Below are positions 13,401 through 24,025 of a stretch of DNA of 64,000 bases, piece after piece (within the stretch, counting starts at the first letter, position 1; each line of letters begins with the position of its first letter). The stretch is from the NCBI GenBank assembly GCA_914767715.1, contig OU612068.1:17546001-17610000 (forward strand), written 5' to 3'. A program made the translations under genes and the position numbers. Below the pieces are notes generated by a model. That model worked only from the letters and a program-made list of their open reading frames with translations, ran no database searches and was not told the origin of the DNA. Source of the DNA: Membranipora membranacea (Eukaryota; Bryozoa; Gymnolaemata; Cheilostomatida; Membraniporidae).

Positions 13401-13847
13401 CTAGTTGATGGAAGAGAATGTTTTGTAAATATTCTCACTGGTGTAGGCCAAAAATGTGTTTGGCCTCATTCTTACAATTGGCCAAAATACACAACTACTA
13501 TTTTTAGATTCCAACTAACAGACCTCATGTGTTATCATTATACTTTTCCAGCTCAAGGTATTGAAAATTTTAAAACAATTTAAATCATGGGAAACTGCCA
13601 ACATATAGACTTAAGCAATTATAGGCCTAGATTCTAAAAAGTGAGCACTGTATTTCCATAGTCCTGGCAGCAACACAACATCAGCCGTGGTTTGATATCA
13701 CAAAGGAGTTTGAAATTCTCAGTATAGAATCATTACAACACTTTAAATACAAACCTGTGCATCCACAAATGCTGTCTTATGAAGAGACTTAGCCTCAGGA
13801 ACCTCAGATGATATTGTGAAAAGGCGTACATCTTCAGCGGTTGCCAT
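7441..13847 (-). CDS. NDRG: NDRG family protein (N-myc downstream-regulated gene), complete, 10 exons
   Basis: NDRG proteins have an alpha/beta-hydrolase fold without hydrolase activity and act in stress response, vesicle trafficking and differentiation (family knowledge). Exons in coding order: 13755–13847, 13250–13349, 12744–12864, 11303–11426, 10878–10964, 9528–9605, 8861–9024, 8288–8387, 7882–7969, 7441–7565. They sum to 1080 bp, 359 residues plus stop, with every phase consistent. Landmarks are AIITYHDIGLNH, VNAPGQDDGA, YAYPNMEQLAD, FGLKSVIGFGVGAGANIL (degenerate nucleophile elbow G-x-G-x-G without Ser), EGLTLINPD, NPVNLALFIDTYCARSDL, LVIGDHGPNVD and ADCGGMVLEEQPAKLAE. The C-terminal tail after LGYG is short and lacks the decapeptide repeats of vertebrate NDRG1. 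I cannot assign a specific paralogue (NDRG1–4). Confidence 0.95.
8751..8849. repeat. Foldback element in NDRG intron
   Basis: Inverted arms of about 22 bp (8751–8772 and 8828–8849), both reading roughly ATCAAG-x2–3-TGATCCAAATTGCC from the outside inwards, around a 55-bp centre. It looks like a short hairpin insertion. No clear target duplication was found. Confidence 0.6.
10590..10638 (+). repeat. 18-bp tandem repeat, about 2.5 copies
   Basis: TCCAATAGTGGGCTGTGG occurs twice in tandem with a partial copy, inside an NDRG intron. No function seen. Confidence 0.6.
10762..10798. repeat. 37-bp perfect palindrome with TTAAA flanks
   Basis: Two 18-bp arms, AACCAGAGACTATAGATA and its exact reverse complement, face each other across one A. 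Taking the core as CCAGAG…CTCTGG, it is flanked on both sides by TTAAA. The same CCAGAGACTATAGATA string is found in the palindrome at 20233–20252. Lies in an NDRG intron. Confidence 0.8.
12117..12224 (+). repeat. 27-bp minisatellite, 4 copies
   Basis: Exactly four units of about 27 bp (TGTCTTGAACCAATCAATTTAATCGAT type). The first and fourth are identical and the two inner ones differ at a few bases. Each unit carries the string CCAATCAA. It lies in the NDRG intron between 11427 and 12743. Confidence 0.85.
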
Positions 13848-14226
13848 TCTTTTTCTACCAAAAAACGCTGGGGTTATTGATAAATTCAAATGTAGATTGA
13901 TGATCACTAAGCTTGTCCAAGATCAATATTTGAAAATAAATGACCACTAGGATCACCAAAAGAGTGACTTATGCTGTAAAATCTACATAAAATTCGCTCG
14001 CATGAGTGTGGCTTGGACTGGACTTTTTTGTAAACGACCCAAATTGAATATTTCCACTATTTGATCGACACGCTTAACCTGAGCTCCTTGGCTTAACCAG
14101 AAAGAATGGAAGACTTAATTAAATACAAAACTATGTTCGTGCATTATTCGTCCAATAGTGTGATGTTATGTACCAAGGGCCAAGACAAGCCTACTAACTA
14201 GGACTGGGACTCCGACTTACACGCCT

Positions 14227-14287
14227 TTAATTTGCCAATGTCCAGTATGTTTTTGGGATGGTTGATACTGGAAATTGGCAAAGTAAA
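14227..14287. repeat. Imperfect foldback
   Basis: The left arm TTAATTTGCCAATGTCCAGT and the reverse complement of 14265–14287 match at about 19 of 22 positions, with a loop of about 15 bp. This may be a remnant of a small hairpin element. Confidence 0.45.
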
Positions 14288-14981
14288 AGCTTGTAAGTCC
14301 CATGGCTCGACTGGCCCCTGGCTTGGGCAATTGAAACCTGTAATATATCTGCCCAATTGGCCCAATGGAGTCCATGACATTGACAGGTTTGCAAAACATG
14401 GATTTGCATCTATTATGACCTTTTCCAGTTTCTACCATCGGAAAATTGACTGGAAATACTGCTCGTCAGCCCAATAAGGCAAGGGCTAACTAAGGCAAGG
14501 AGCCAAGGCCCCAAAAACTGACTACTCTACTGAGTCTGACCAACTACTCAACTTTACTCACTGTCAACTCTCTCTCTCCCTACTAATACATAAATATGGA
14601 AATCTAACACTGCATATACATGAGGAAGTTGTTTATCAAATATGTTGAATATCAGCTAAATATACCGTAAATCTAGCTGATATTCAGTAAACATACACTA
14701 ACCTTCTCTGATACTGATAGGCAGAAATGTACAAATAATATTTTTTCTCTTTTCTGCCTGGTAAAGTTTATAAATGATGTCTAAGACTCTATCACTCAAT
14801 ATTCATCAATAAAACAACACCATAGATAAACACCTCATTGTAACAAGATTTGTATTCAAATATTATCAAGGGGTTTCCAGTTAACGCCCCCAACATTGGG
14901 CACTATAAAAAGCAGGATTAGGTCACATGATCTAAAAATGGCTTGAGCTTGCAAAATAAATTTGGTGGAGGATATTAAACA

Positions 14982-15238
14982 GGGGGGTCTTTCAATTAGA
15001 AACAGCCAAAATCGCAATATTATCGCTCACTCACTGAGTGAGCGATACCTGCTAGGGGTCTCGCTTTCAGATCGCTCAGTCACTTGATGGAACTATATAC
15101 ATTCTGAGTGAGCGATTTGGGAGCGATTTTCTCTAATTGAAACACCAAGTGAGTGATAATTTTGAGCGATGTGATAGTGATGTGATAGTGATAACTTGCT
15201 TTAGTAAAGGATCACTCTTTCTAATTGAAAGACCCCCC
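14982..15238. mobile_element. 257-bp non-autonomous inverted-repeat element (MITE-like)
   Basis: Both ends are the perfect 21-bp inverted repeat GGGGGGTCTTTCAATTAGAAA, extendable to 24 bp with one mismatch. The interior repeats GAGCGAT / ATCGCTC many times, including a palindrome at about 15024–15048, so the whole element can fold back on itself. It has no coding capacity. I could not identify a convincing target-site duplication. Flanks are ATTAAACA on the left and AGACAAAC on the right, so the superfamily is left open. Confidence 0.8.
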
Positions 15239-15757
15239 AGACAAACTGCAAGGATTATTACTATGAAACTGTGGGAGAGTGAACAATAGAATATCAACCA
15301 ATCAGTGCATAAACAAGTGCCCTAATCCCTTGCTGAGGTAGGCTATAGATAATTACTAGTAAGATCCATTCAACTTATAGATATCATAACAATCATATCA
15401 ATATCATCATGATGGTCATGACTCAGACTGACAATCCTACACTGACTGAACCATGTTTCTCTTCACATATAGCTAGGTTCTGCTAAACTATGATACAGGC
15501 AAGATTCCCTTTCTTCACTAGCAATGTTTGGCTCTCTTCCCTGGTTATATTTTTTTGATGAAGCAATGAGTTACCCCTTGGACTTGAGTCTTGGTTGAAG
15601 CAAACCAAATTCAAACATTGCTAGAGACCCTGGCTGGTTTTCCAGTAACTATTTATTATTGGGAATAAATAAAACATGCCATATTATATGTGCATACAAC
15701 GATTCATTGCTGTTACCATTTCTTAATATTTATCAAGTACTTTCAACAGCACTCGGC

Positions 15758-15853
15758 ACAGGCTGTGAACAGTTTGTGGGAGTTCAGTGATCGAGTGTCC
15801 AAGCGTCAAGGCCTTGATAAATTGGACTTGCACAAACTGCAGAAGGCCAGTGC
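15758..15853. repeat. Foldback element, third member of the 52.3-kb hairpin family
   Basis: The left part CAGTTTGTGGGAGTTCAGTG and the right part ending ACTTGCACAAACTGCAGAAG are inverted relative to each other. The core GATCGAGTGTCCAAGCGTCAAGG resembles the core of the hairpin at 52316. It is more diverged than the other two copies. Confidence 0.5.
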
Positions 15854-16046
15854 CAAGCTATGTTAGAAGTAACATCTATTAAGAAAAGATATCATAAACT
15901 ATATATTATAACAACATGGAGTAATAACTAGTATCATCCTTTGGTGCAAGTCTGTCTGTGTAGGCAGCGCATATACATTGTATGTATTCACTAAGCTGAC
16001 AAAACAATTGTACTGACAGGTTTATTGATATTGATGATTCTTGAGA

Positions 16047-19000
16047 ATGACTGCTCACAATAGCACAGCCACAATAAAGTTCTTCAATGCTGCCGATGAC
16101 GACACAGATTCCGATAGTGAGGGGTCAGCCGCAGCTCCATCCCCGAAAGCGCACAAAAAAAGGTCGGTCAATATGACAAATTTACATTGCATTAACTGAG
16201 AATTCGGAAATTGAGCGTAAGATATTTAGAAAATTGGACGTTTGGTTTATAATAACAATCCGTGTATGATAAGATTGAATTGGTACATGAAAATGAACAA
16301 ATAGTATGGAAAAAAGCTCATAAACGCTTTTGTGTCCTGCACTTTGGTGGGCGATAGATGGTATGACTTTATGATAGCTAGCTGAGCTGGGAGCTTAAAA
16401 ATAATATTTCATGCACATGTGAAAGACGAACTTTCCTCCTGTGCACACTTCACAAGTCTGAGGTATCTTGAATGCGAATGCAGTTTGTATCTCAATACAT
16501 ATATTCAGTGCATGTATATTTCATTCATATACAGTACTGGTATATATCATTCATATAGGCTCTACAGTATATATAAATAATGCAATTCTAAATATTCCCA
16601 CATGGTTGAACTGGTGACTGTGTAAATTATATCTCGATAAAAGGTCCCTGTCTGTCATGTAGTTTCTACAAAATTTCAGCTCTAACTCATCAAGTTTTAA
16701 AAAGAAGCAAATGAGTAGTATCTTTTAAAATTACCACTTGTGGTCAAATGTTCTCCTCGCTGTATGACTTGCATGCATGCTGCAAATAAATATTTAAGAT
16801 TGAAATTTAATCTTGTTGAATAGGGGAAGGCAAGCGCATCAATAATCCTAAAATTGTCTGTTTTAGTGTGAATAGCTCAAGCAATCCATTCCTATCCTCC
16901 GACGATGAAGAAGAGAAGGCAGTACTTAAAACTGACGACAGTCGATACCTCAATGGCCATGACACTGACGATTCGGATTACAAACTTGACGAGAAGGAGG
17001 AAAGTATATATGATTTGAACACATCTCAGGATTACAACTTTTCTCGGAGCTCACGTCTCAGGACTGATTCAGATTCTAACATGCTGTATGAAGAAGAGGG
17101 CGGGGCTAAGGGAGAAGATGAGCTGCTGATTGGTGATATGATGGAGGATCACTTTGGAGTACCTGGTGATCTCAGCAGACTTAAAGGTATATATCTGGCA
17201 GTTTTGGGTCTCCAAAACAAGTCACAATATTGTTGTGGATTCCTATGATTAATCAGAATGACCATCTCCAACCTATCATTATGAAATTTTGAATGGGATT
17301 GCCAGGTAATTAAAAAGGACAGCATTAGAAAGGTTGCATTGATTCTTCCTTATATGGATGCTATAAAAGGGGTTCACCTCGGTTAGTTCAGGCAGGGAGT
17401 TTGGGACTGGTACAGGGAGATTGGGAAACCCTGGTGTGTTGAAACTAAGTACGTGGAGTTACTTGCTTTTTCATAATCAATAAAATGAGCAGACAACTTG
17501 TAATTCCATCCAAGTTGCCGCTTATTACTCCCTGATTACTCCAATAGCCTAATCTTCATCTGTTTTCCGCATAGATATAATATGTAATATAGGTTATACA
17601 GTTAGTATATAGCTGCACTTTGGTTTTCCCACTGGTGAAGTGCATGATGATGAAACTTGTTTATATTAGCATAATTGCTCCTATCATATTATTTTATGCG
17701 TAAGATGTCGGTCGACTTCCGCTCACATCCCAAGGGGATCACCTTGGCTCTTCCCTACCAGACCTTCTTAGAATTACTTCAAATAACCAATAAGCTGAAT
17801 ATCACTAATTAATAATCAGCACATATCTCTCAAAATCAGCCAACTCACATAATGAAACCCACACAGTGGAGCTTAACAATCATAGGGGGTGTACTCTTAT
17901 TAATGCCACCCAATAATAGTGTAGACATCTTGTCTGGTATGTTTGATGCATGTTTCAGCCTCATACCAATACCCTCCGTACAATCTTTTTTCTTTCTGTG
18001 CTTGACTTCTTTACACTGCTTAATATTTCAGATGTAAACCATGAAATAGAAAAGCTCAAACAACACATATATGTGACCCCTGATGATGATCCGGACAAAA
18101 GAGAATTAATAGAGAAACTTATCGGGCTGAGGATAAGAAAAAGTGAGCTTGAGGATACGACCGGTAGCTTTGCATCAGACGAAGCCAAGGCAATCTACGG
18201 ACATGAATTCTTACTAAAGGAAACCACAAGCGAAACTGAGAGATTTTGTGAGGTTTGCTCTGCAGTTGTATGGGGTGTTATTCATATCTGGTACACTTGT
18301 AAAAACTGTCACGTATGTTGTCATGACAAGTGCTTGAATGCACTGAAACGTATGTGTGCGGCGAAGCGAGTCACAAAATCATCTACTCTATCTTTTACGA
18401 TTTGTCGAGAGCGGGGGTTGTCCTCTCAGAATTACAAGTGCTTTGAATGCCAGGCACCCATTAGCTACAAACCTGGCAGTGTGGAGCCGAGACAGTGTGA
18501 TTATACAGGATACTATTACTGTCCGGCATGTCACTGGAACGATGAGATGATCATCCCGGCAAGAGTTTTACATAACTGGGACTTTGAGCCGCACCGAGTA
18601 TGTCGAGCATCAAAACAATACCTGCGGCTAATGCATCGAAAACCCGTCATCAACATCGAGAGGAATAATAAATACCTGCTGAACTTTGTAGAGGAACTGA
18701 GTGAAATGAAAAAATTGCGACAGGAAATATTGTTGATGAAAGTTTATTTCCTTACATGTCAGGCGGCTATGAAGGATAAACTGCTGCTTATGTTGGGAGA
18801 CCGGCAGCATTTTGTTGAGAATTCAGACAAATATACGCTGTATGATCTTGTAGAACTTCTCCACGAAAGATTGCTTCCAGTGATAATCAATGTTCATGCT
18901 AGTTTTGCCTCGCACATCAAAGTGGACTGCGCAACATGCAAAGGAAAAGGCTACTATTGCGAAGTGTGCAAAAAATCTGAGATTTTATTCCCATTTGACA

Positions 19001-19164
19001 ATATTTGCGTTCTGTGCAGTGAATGCTCCAATGTGTTCCACAAATACTGCTATACCCGAGTCAAGGAAGTGTGCCCGCGGTGTGAGAGGAAGAAGAAACG
19101 TCAGATAGAGAATGAGCGTAAAGCTGAGCTGCTACGTCAAATTGAAGAGGCCAATTCTAGCTAA
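16047..19164 (+). CDS. DEF8: DEF8 homologue (C1 domain plus Rubicon-homology zinc domain), 3 exons
   Basis: DEF8-type proteins bind Rab7-positive lysosomes/endosomes and act in lysosome positioning and autophagy (family knowledge). Exons 16047–16162, 16867–17186 and 18032–19164 join in phase to 522 residues. The first about 145 residues are acidic and Ser-rich (SDDEEE, DTDDSDYKLDEKEE). A C1-type finger begins near residue 202 with GHEF, then FCEVCSAVVW, YTCKNCHVCCHDKC. The C-terminal zinc-rich Rubicon-homology region starts with CRERGLSSQNYKCFECQAPI, continues with GYYYCPACHWND and IPARVLHNWDFEPHRVC, and closes with CATCKGKGYYCEVC, CSECSNVFHKYC and CPRCERKKKRQ. The ATG at 16047 opens the only frame that splices correctly into exon 2. 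Vertebrate DEF8 is shorter (about 450 residues), so the acidic N terminus is extended here. Confidence 0.92.
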
Positions 19165-19262
19165 TTCAACAAGTCACGCATAAAATGAAACAATAATAGT
19201 TATATTTTCTAACAAAAACTTTTTCTACAAAAAGTGGTGTCAGATTTAAATTATTCTCCGAC

Positions 19263-19268
19263 AATAAA
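19263..19268 (+). terminator. Probable polyadenylation signal of DEF8
   Basis: AATAAA, 99 bp after the DEF8 stop codon, in the 129-bp gap before the stop codon of the convergent LHFPL-like gene. Confidence 0.55.
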
Positions 19269-19293
19269 TATCTGTGATATTGTGATATTTAAA

Positions 19294-21731
19294 TTAAAAT
19301 TGTGTTCGCTGATGTTCGTATAGTGAAGCCTTAGGCACATGGCTTATGTAATGGGATAATACAGGCAAGATGCAGCATATAATAGAACATACACCCATTG
19401 TCACATAACTCCAGCCAATGCTGCAGTTCCCAAGAGAATACACCTTGCTGTCCACTCCGCATAGAGATTGAACTTCTGGTGCATCGAATCCCACTGGGAA
19501 TATCACCAGTGCAGTGAGTAGAAATATCGCTACAACAAAACAAAAACAAGTTAAAATAGCATCATAGCCTGTCATTGTGTATCATGCTGATAGTGATGAT
19601 TAACCCTTGTTGATGGTCAAAGTGCCCGAGGGGTGTTTTTTAGCAGGTATTAGTTGGTTCATGCTCACAGCACTTTTTGTTCACTCATTGATGATCTGAG
19701 CAAAGTACCTTAAAGAAGTTTTTCACAGGAATTTAACGCAAAATATTATAAAAATTGTGTTTTGATGAACTTTACGGTGACAAGAAAACTCTCTTCCCCT
19801 CAAACTTTACCCTTGCTTTGATCACCCAATCATCTTGGCAATCTCATTTTCAACATCAAGTATGACGAATTATTATCCCATCAAATATCCAAAACCACTT
19901 AGTTGTGCCACTCATTTTAATTGAAAATATGCATATAACAAACTGTATATACTCAGTTGTGTGGTGAGAATTTAAACTATAGCCATTATTATGAAATAAC
20001 AGATATGTTATTTGTTACTGTATGCAAAAACTTGTTGGACAGCATCTAGTGGAACAGTCAAAACACTCTACGACGGACACTTCCCAATCTTGCCGTGTAG
20101 AATAAGTACAGTTAGGGAGGGTGGGATATAACCACCCACCCTCCCTGGTACAGTAGAGAGAGAACCTTGGCTCATTACAGACATCCATCAATCATGCTGA
20201 GTTACTGGTAACCAATATGGCATGATAATACCAGAGACTATAGATAGTCTCTGATAATACCACAGAGTAAGGATACTTATTCTATGATATTATTGAAAAT
20301 TTTTGATGGGCTCTCACTTATGTTTACAAAACAAGTTTTTAATTGTTTGCTTAGCTATTCTTTTACAATGCGAACCTATTGGTATTTCAACCTCTGAGAT
20401 CAATAATGCTCAATGAATGGTGCGATTCACTCCCCCATGCAACAATTACCTTCTAATTAATTGCTCAAGACAGCTTGCATCACATTAATATTTCGCTTCA
20501 AAGCTAATCCTAAGAAACTGTAAAACTTGAAACAGGTGTAATGCGCTGAATCAGCTTTGATCGTAAAGATTCAAAAAACATAACCCAAAACATTTTGGCC
20601 TTCCTTTACTTGTAACAATAGAGGAGAGGAACATAAAACACTGGCATTTGAGTGCAGCAATTGTTCAACATTTCTTCTTAGTCTGCTTGTTTACTGATCT
20701 TTTATACAGACTTGATTATTTTCAAACTGACTGTTTCCGCTGGACAGCCTTTCTTTGTAGCTCTATTAGAAGGTCTGACAGCAGATGTCCTTTTGTCTGG
20801 TGTGTCATCTTTAATCTTCATGCTGAGTACCATTGTTGAAAATCAAGATATTGATGAAACATTTATCAAGGCCCTGCTTAGAATTTAATTTACCCTGAAT
20901 TTCAATATAAAATAATTATTATTTATGTTGATTGCTTATAGCCTGGGCAGGCTGTCTGGAATGGACGGGTGGGAGGACAACCACCCACCCCGACTGCCTG
21001 CCTAGGCTAGATTGCTTACCTGCTATTAGCTGTTGGTATCCAGCCGATAAAGACAGCTTATTTTTGATCGACAAGACTGATACACATAAACACAGTGCTG
21101 CCAAAACTCCACTGATAGCTAGAAGAATACATGATATGAGGCACAGTATGAGCCCAATTTTCCAAGGCAGCGAAGCCAGAGTTAAAAGTCTTGCTGGAGT
21201 CTGTTGAGTATTAAAATAGAAACATTGATCGGTCTCTGCCCCTGAGTTTGTTATTTTTTGGCAGTGGTTAAGCACCCCAAGGCTTGCATCGCTCTCCTTG
21301 TTCACCAACCAGTATGGTTGAAGAATTGAGAACAGACATAAAGCAAAGGCAACCAAGTTCATCACCATCCAAACCCATGCCACGGGTCTATTCAAAGCTA
21401 CTGTCTGATCATAAGAGATTTCGTCATCGCTGGGTGTCGCGCTGTCAGCGATCAGAATATGCTGCTTCGTCGAGGTACTGCTGGTTTTGCTAATATCAGT
21501 TTGCAGGGTGCCATAAGTGGCCAACCTTAGGTGAGCTGGAGAGGAGTAGAGAGCTGTGCTGCTGCATGTGTCACTCTGATTATCTGAGCCTTGCACCAGC
21601 ATCTCTACGTAGTGATGTCGAGGGCTCGGTTTATCTGTGCCACGGTATCCGAGCCGAGGTGTTGTTGGAGTGGATGCATTAGAAGATCGCGCTGTTTGAG
21701 GAGTTCGAGGTAGATACGGACTGTAAGACAT
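19294..21731 (-). CDS. LHFPL-like tetraspan membrane protein with long N-terminal extension, 2 exons
   Basis: LHFPL proteins are four-pass plasma-membrane proteins of the claudin-like superfamily that act as auxiliary subunits of channels and receptors (family knowledge). Exons 21020–21731 and 19294–19529 join in phase (…CTAATAGCA G|CG) to 315 residues. Membrane segments lie at about residues 118–142 (ending LFSILQPYWL, the conserved QPYW), 190–220, 238–253 (LTALVIFPVGFDAPEV) and 275–298. The block FPVGFDAPEVQSLCG…YSLGNCSIGWSY matches the family signature FPxGWDSxEVxxxCG…YxLGxCxxxW. About 115 residues before the first membrane segment are Ser/Thr/Pro-rich and presumably cytosolic. Known family members are about 200–240 residues, so this extension is unusual. 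Paralogue not assigned. Confidence 0.85.
20106..20153. repeat. GC-rich palindrome with GTACAG flanks
   Basis: Perfect 12-bp arms AGGGAGGGTGGG (20114–20125) and CCCACCCTCCCT (20135–20146), flanked by GTACAG at 20106–20111 and 20148–20153. It lies in the LHFPL-like intron. A related palindrome lies at 33974–34004. Confidence 0.65.
20224..20261. repeat. 20-bp palindrome between 9-bp direct repeats
   Basis: AGAGACTATAGATAGTCTCT (20233–20252) has 9-bp perfect arms and is flanked on both sides by GATAATACC (20224–20232 and 20253–20261). This reads like a tiny insertion with a target duplication. It shares CCAGAGACTATAGATA with the palindrome at 10762–10798. Confidence 0.75.
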
Positions 21732-23296
21732 CGCTGCCGGATAAAGAATGTCGGTTTATATACGTACACTATTTTATTTGGCAGACAATATCATCCGGTT
21801 GTGTAAATTGATGTGAGTTCTCCAGCTTACAGTTCTGCAGTGTTTGGAGTCTCCACATTTCCTGCAAGGCAGCAAAATACCAGACGTAGAAATGTACTCA
21901 GTAATTACAAATCTCAGCTGCCCATTTAGTCCGATTATATAAACTACAGCCTAAGATTAATATTATTTTTGATTTAATGAGCAATGACAGTTGATCTACC
22001 TCTATATAAGATGATTCCGATATAACACAACAACTATTTTGAGAATTATTATTCTAGTATGCAGCCTGATTTCTTCGGATGCTCAGGCTGATTTGACTAC
22101 CGCTGTCATGAACATGATTATAGTATATAGCCTGAGGGGGTCTCCCGAGATCACCTTCCTACACAAATTCAACAGTGTTAGAACAAAGACTAAAATTTAC
22201 TTGATCAATGATAAACTAAACTCTGTTGGTAATTTTAAAGAATCTTTTCATCGCAGTCATGTTAAACTTGTCTCAATAGACAATATGGAGGTAGCGTGCA
22301 CCCCCTGGCTAATCTCGCTGAAGGTTTGGGATTAAAGCAAATTAATTTTTTTCACAAATAAGCTGCTTGAAAATTGATTAGGCTGTCATCTCATCTAGTC
22401 TTCGACGCTTTCGATCTCATGCCCAGTATTCACTTTTGATGTTTGATCACAAACATATATACCTAGTGACAAAAGAAGGCTAATACGAAATGGTCACTGC
22501 ACTGGAAACAGTATAAATGCATGTCACTTTCCTAAGCTAATAGATTTGAGTTCATCAAAGAGTTGAAAAGTTTTCCTATTAATTGACAGTATGAAATTTA
22601 TTGACAGCTGAAGAACAAAGTTCTCTCTTAAACAATGTTTCAATGAATATACCTGTCTATGAACCATTTACCGTAGTCATAATCCTGTTACACTGTGAAA
22701 TCGAGGTTCTAGTATTGCTGTGCTGCCGCTGCCAAACTCTAACAATGATTATCGATAAGTCACTTAGTTCTTAGCGCATATCCATTATTTTGCACGGTAG
22801 ATTTGATCAGTCCATCAAGTCCAGGAGCAATCACCAGTGTGTCAGAAGTATTCTTTGTGAGTGCTCTTAAAAACCTGGTTCTGCTTTCTTTTCGGAGAAG
22901 TTAACAGGTGCAATTTTTTTCTATAATCAATGGTATTAGCTACTCTTTAGAACTCTAATGAAATGATTGGGCAAAAATAATACTAAAACAGCATTACGCA
23001 TCCCATCCTAGCATCCCTATTGATTCATTTGTACCCGCTACCGTTCCCAAACAACGATAGAACTAATCCCTTCCAGGCAGCTATGTAGTAGATTATGATA
23101 TAATATTTTTTTAAACTGCCAACGGCACTCAAGTGGCTAAAAAATATGCCAGACTGGCGCATGGTAATTGACATTTATGAAGTGATATATTGATGACAAG
23201 CCTTGCTGATGACTTTATTGACTGGATAGCATATGATGTAATAAACAACAAATGCTGACACTGATGAATGGCACCCACCCAGCATAGGTTTATTAA

Positions 23297-23446
23297 TACC
23301 CACATTGTGTATGGGTAAGTTTAAGCACTTACAGATTGTCGGGATAGCTGGATGTATCATTCCACTTTTTAGGGAAAGTGGTTGATAATGAAATGCTACC
23401 ACCAGCTATCCCGACACAGATTAAGCGCTTAAACTATGTATGGGTA
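23297..23446. repeat. 150-bp foldback element
   Basis: Inverted arms of about 45–55 bp face each other. Each outer end reads TACCCA-x-A-TA and each inner end reads GTCGGGATAGCTGG on its own strand. The arms share AGTTTAAGC-x-CTTA. The left arm carries a roughly 10-bp extra segment. This is probably a non-autonomous inverted-repeat transposon; the flanking duplication is unclear. Confidence 0.65.
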
Positions 23447-23953
23447 TTTTAAATCATGCCTATTATATGAATATTATGGAAATATTGTTTAGTATACAAT
23501 ATGCGAGTTTAAGATAGAGTGTTAAGGTTTATATTTCAGATTTAATTTTAGATTTAGTTTTAGGTCAAACTTTTGGTCAGATTTGGTTTACTGTCCATGA
23601 TGCCACCACAACAATCCCAACTTACCAGCGTAAATGAGGTTGTCTCTCCCAGTCCCAAGCACAATGCTATTATCTCATGAAATTCTGCTGGGCAGAAAAT
23701 ATTTATTCATAGAGCCGCCCTATGGTTTGCATTATTAAATAAGATTAGTTAGTGTAATAATTTGTGAAGTCTTTAAAGATTTTGAAGATTCACTCGATGA
23801 AAATGATTGAATCACAGAGTTAAAGTGCTTGTAAAGGATCAGGGTTTTTGGTATCATTCTAGAGATCTCAGTCTAGTTTAGAACATTATTCTATGTTCAA
23901 AAGCAGCCTGTGGCCCAGTTAAGACTTATTTGCCCTCAAAGTTGGGATGAGAA

Positions 23954-24025
23954 GGTACTAAAAAGGTACTATTTTTTTCCTTTGGAGTTGTGATCACTTG
24001 TTGAAAATAGTACCTTTTTAGTACC
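23954..24025. repeat. Perfect 22-bp inverted repeat
   Basis: GGTACTAAAAAGGTACTATT-TT at 23954–23975 is exactly complementary to 24004–24025, with a 28-bp loop. Each arm itself repeats GGTACTA. No gene nearby. Confidence 0.75.

Larger units (their letters stand above)
13848..16046. other. Intergenic region between divergent NDRG and DEF8
   Basis: About 2.2 kb shared upstream region of NDRG (minus) and DEF8 (plus). It contains an imperfect foldback at 14227–14287, a 12-bp perfect inverted repeat near 14650–14688 (GAATATCAGCTA), the 257-bp element at 14982–15238 and a foldback near 15758–15853. No gene seen. Promoter elements could not be assigned. Confidence 0.5.
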
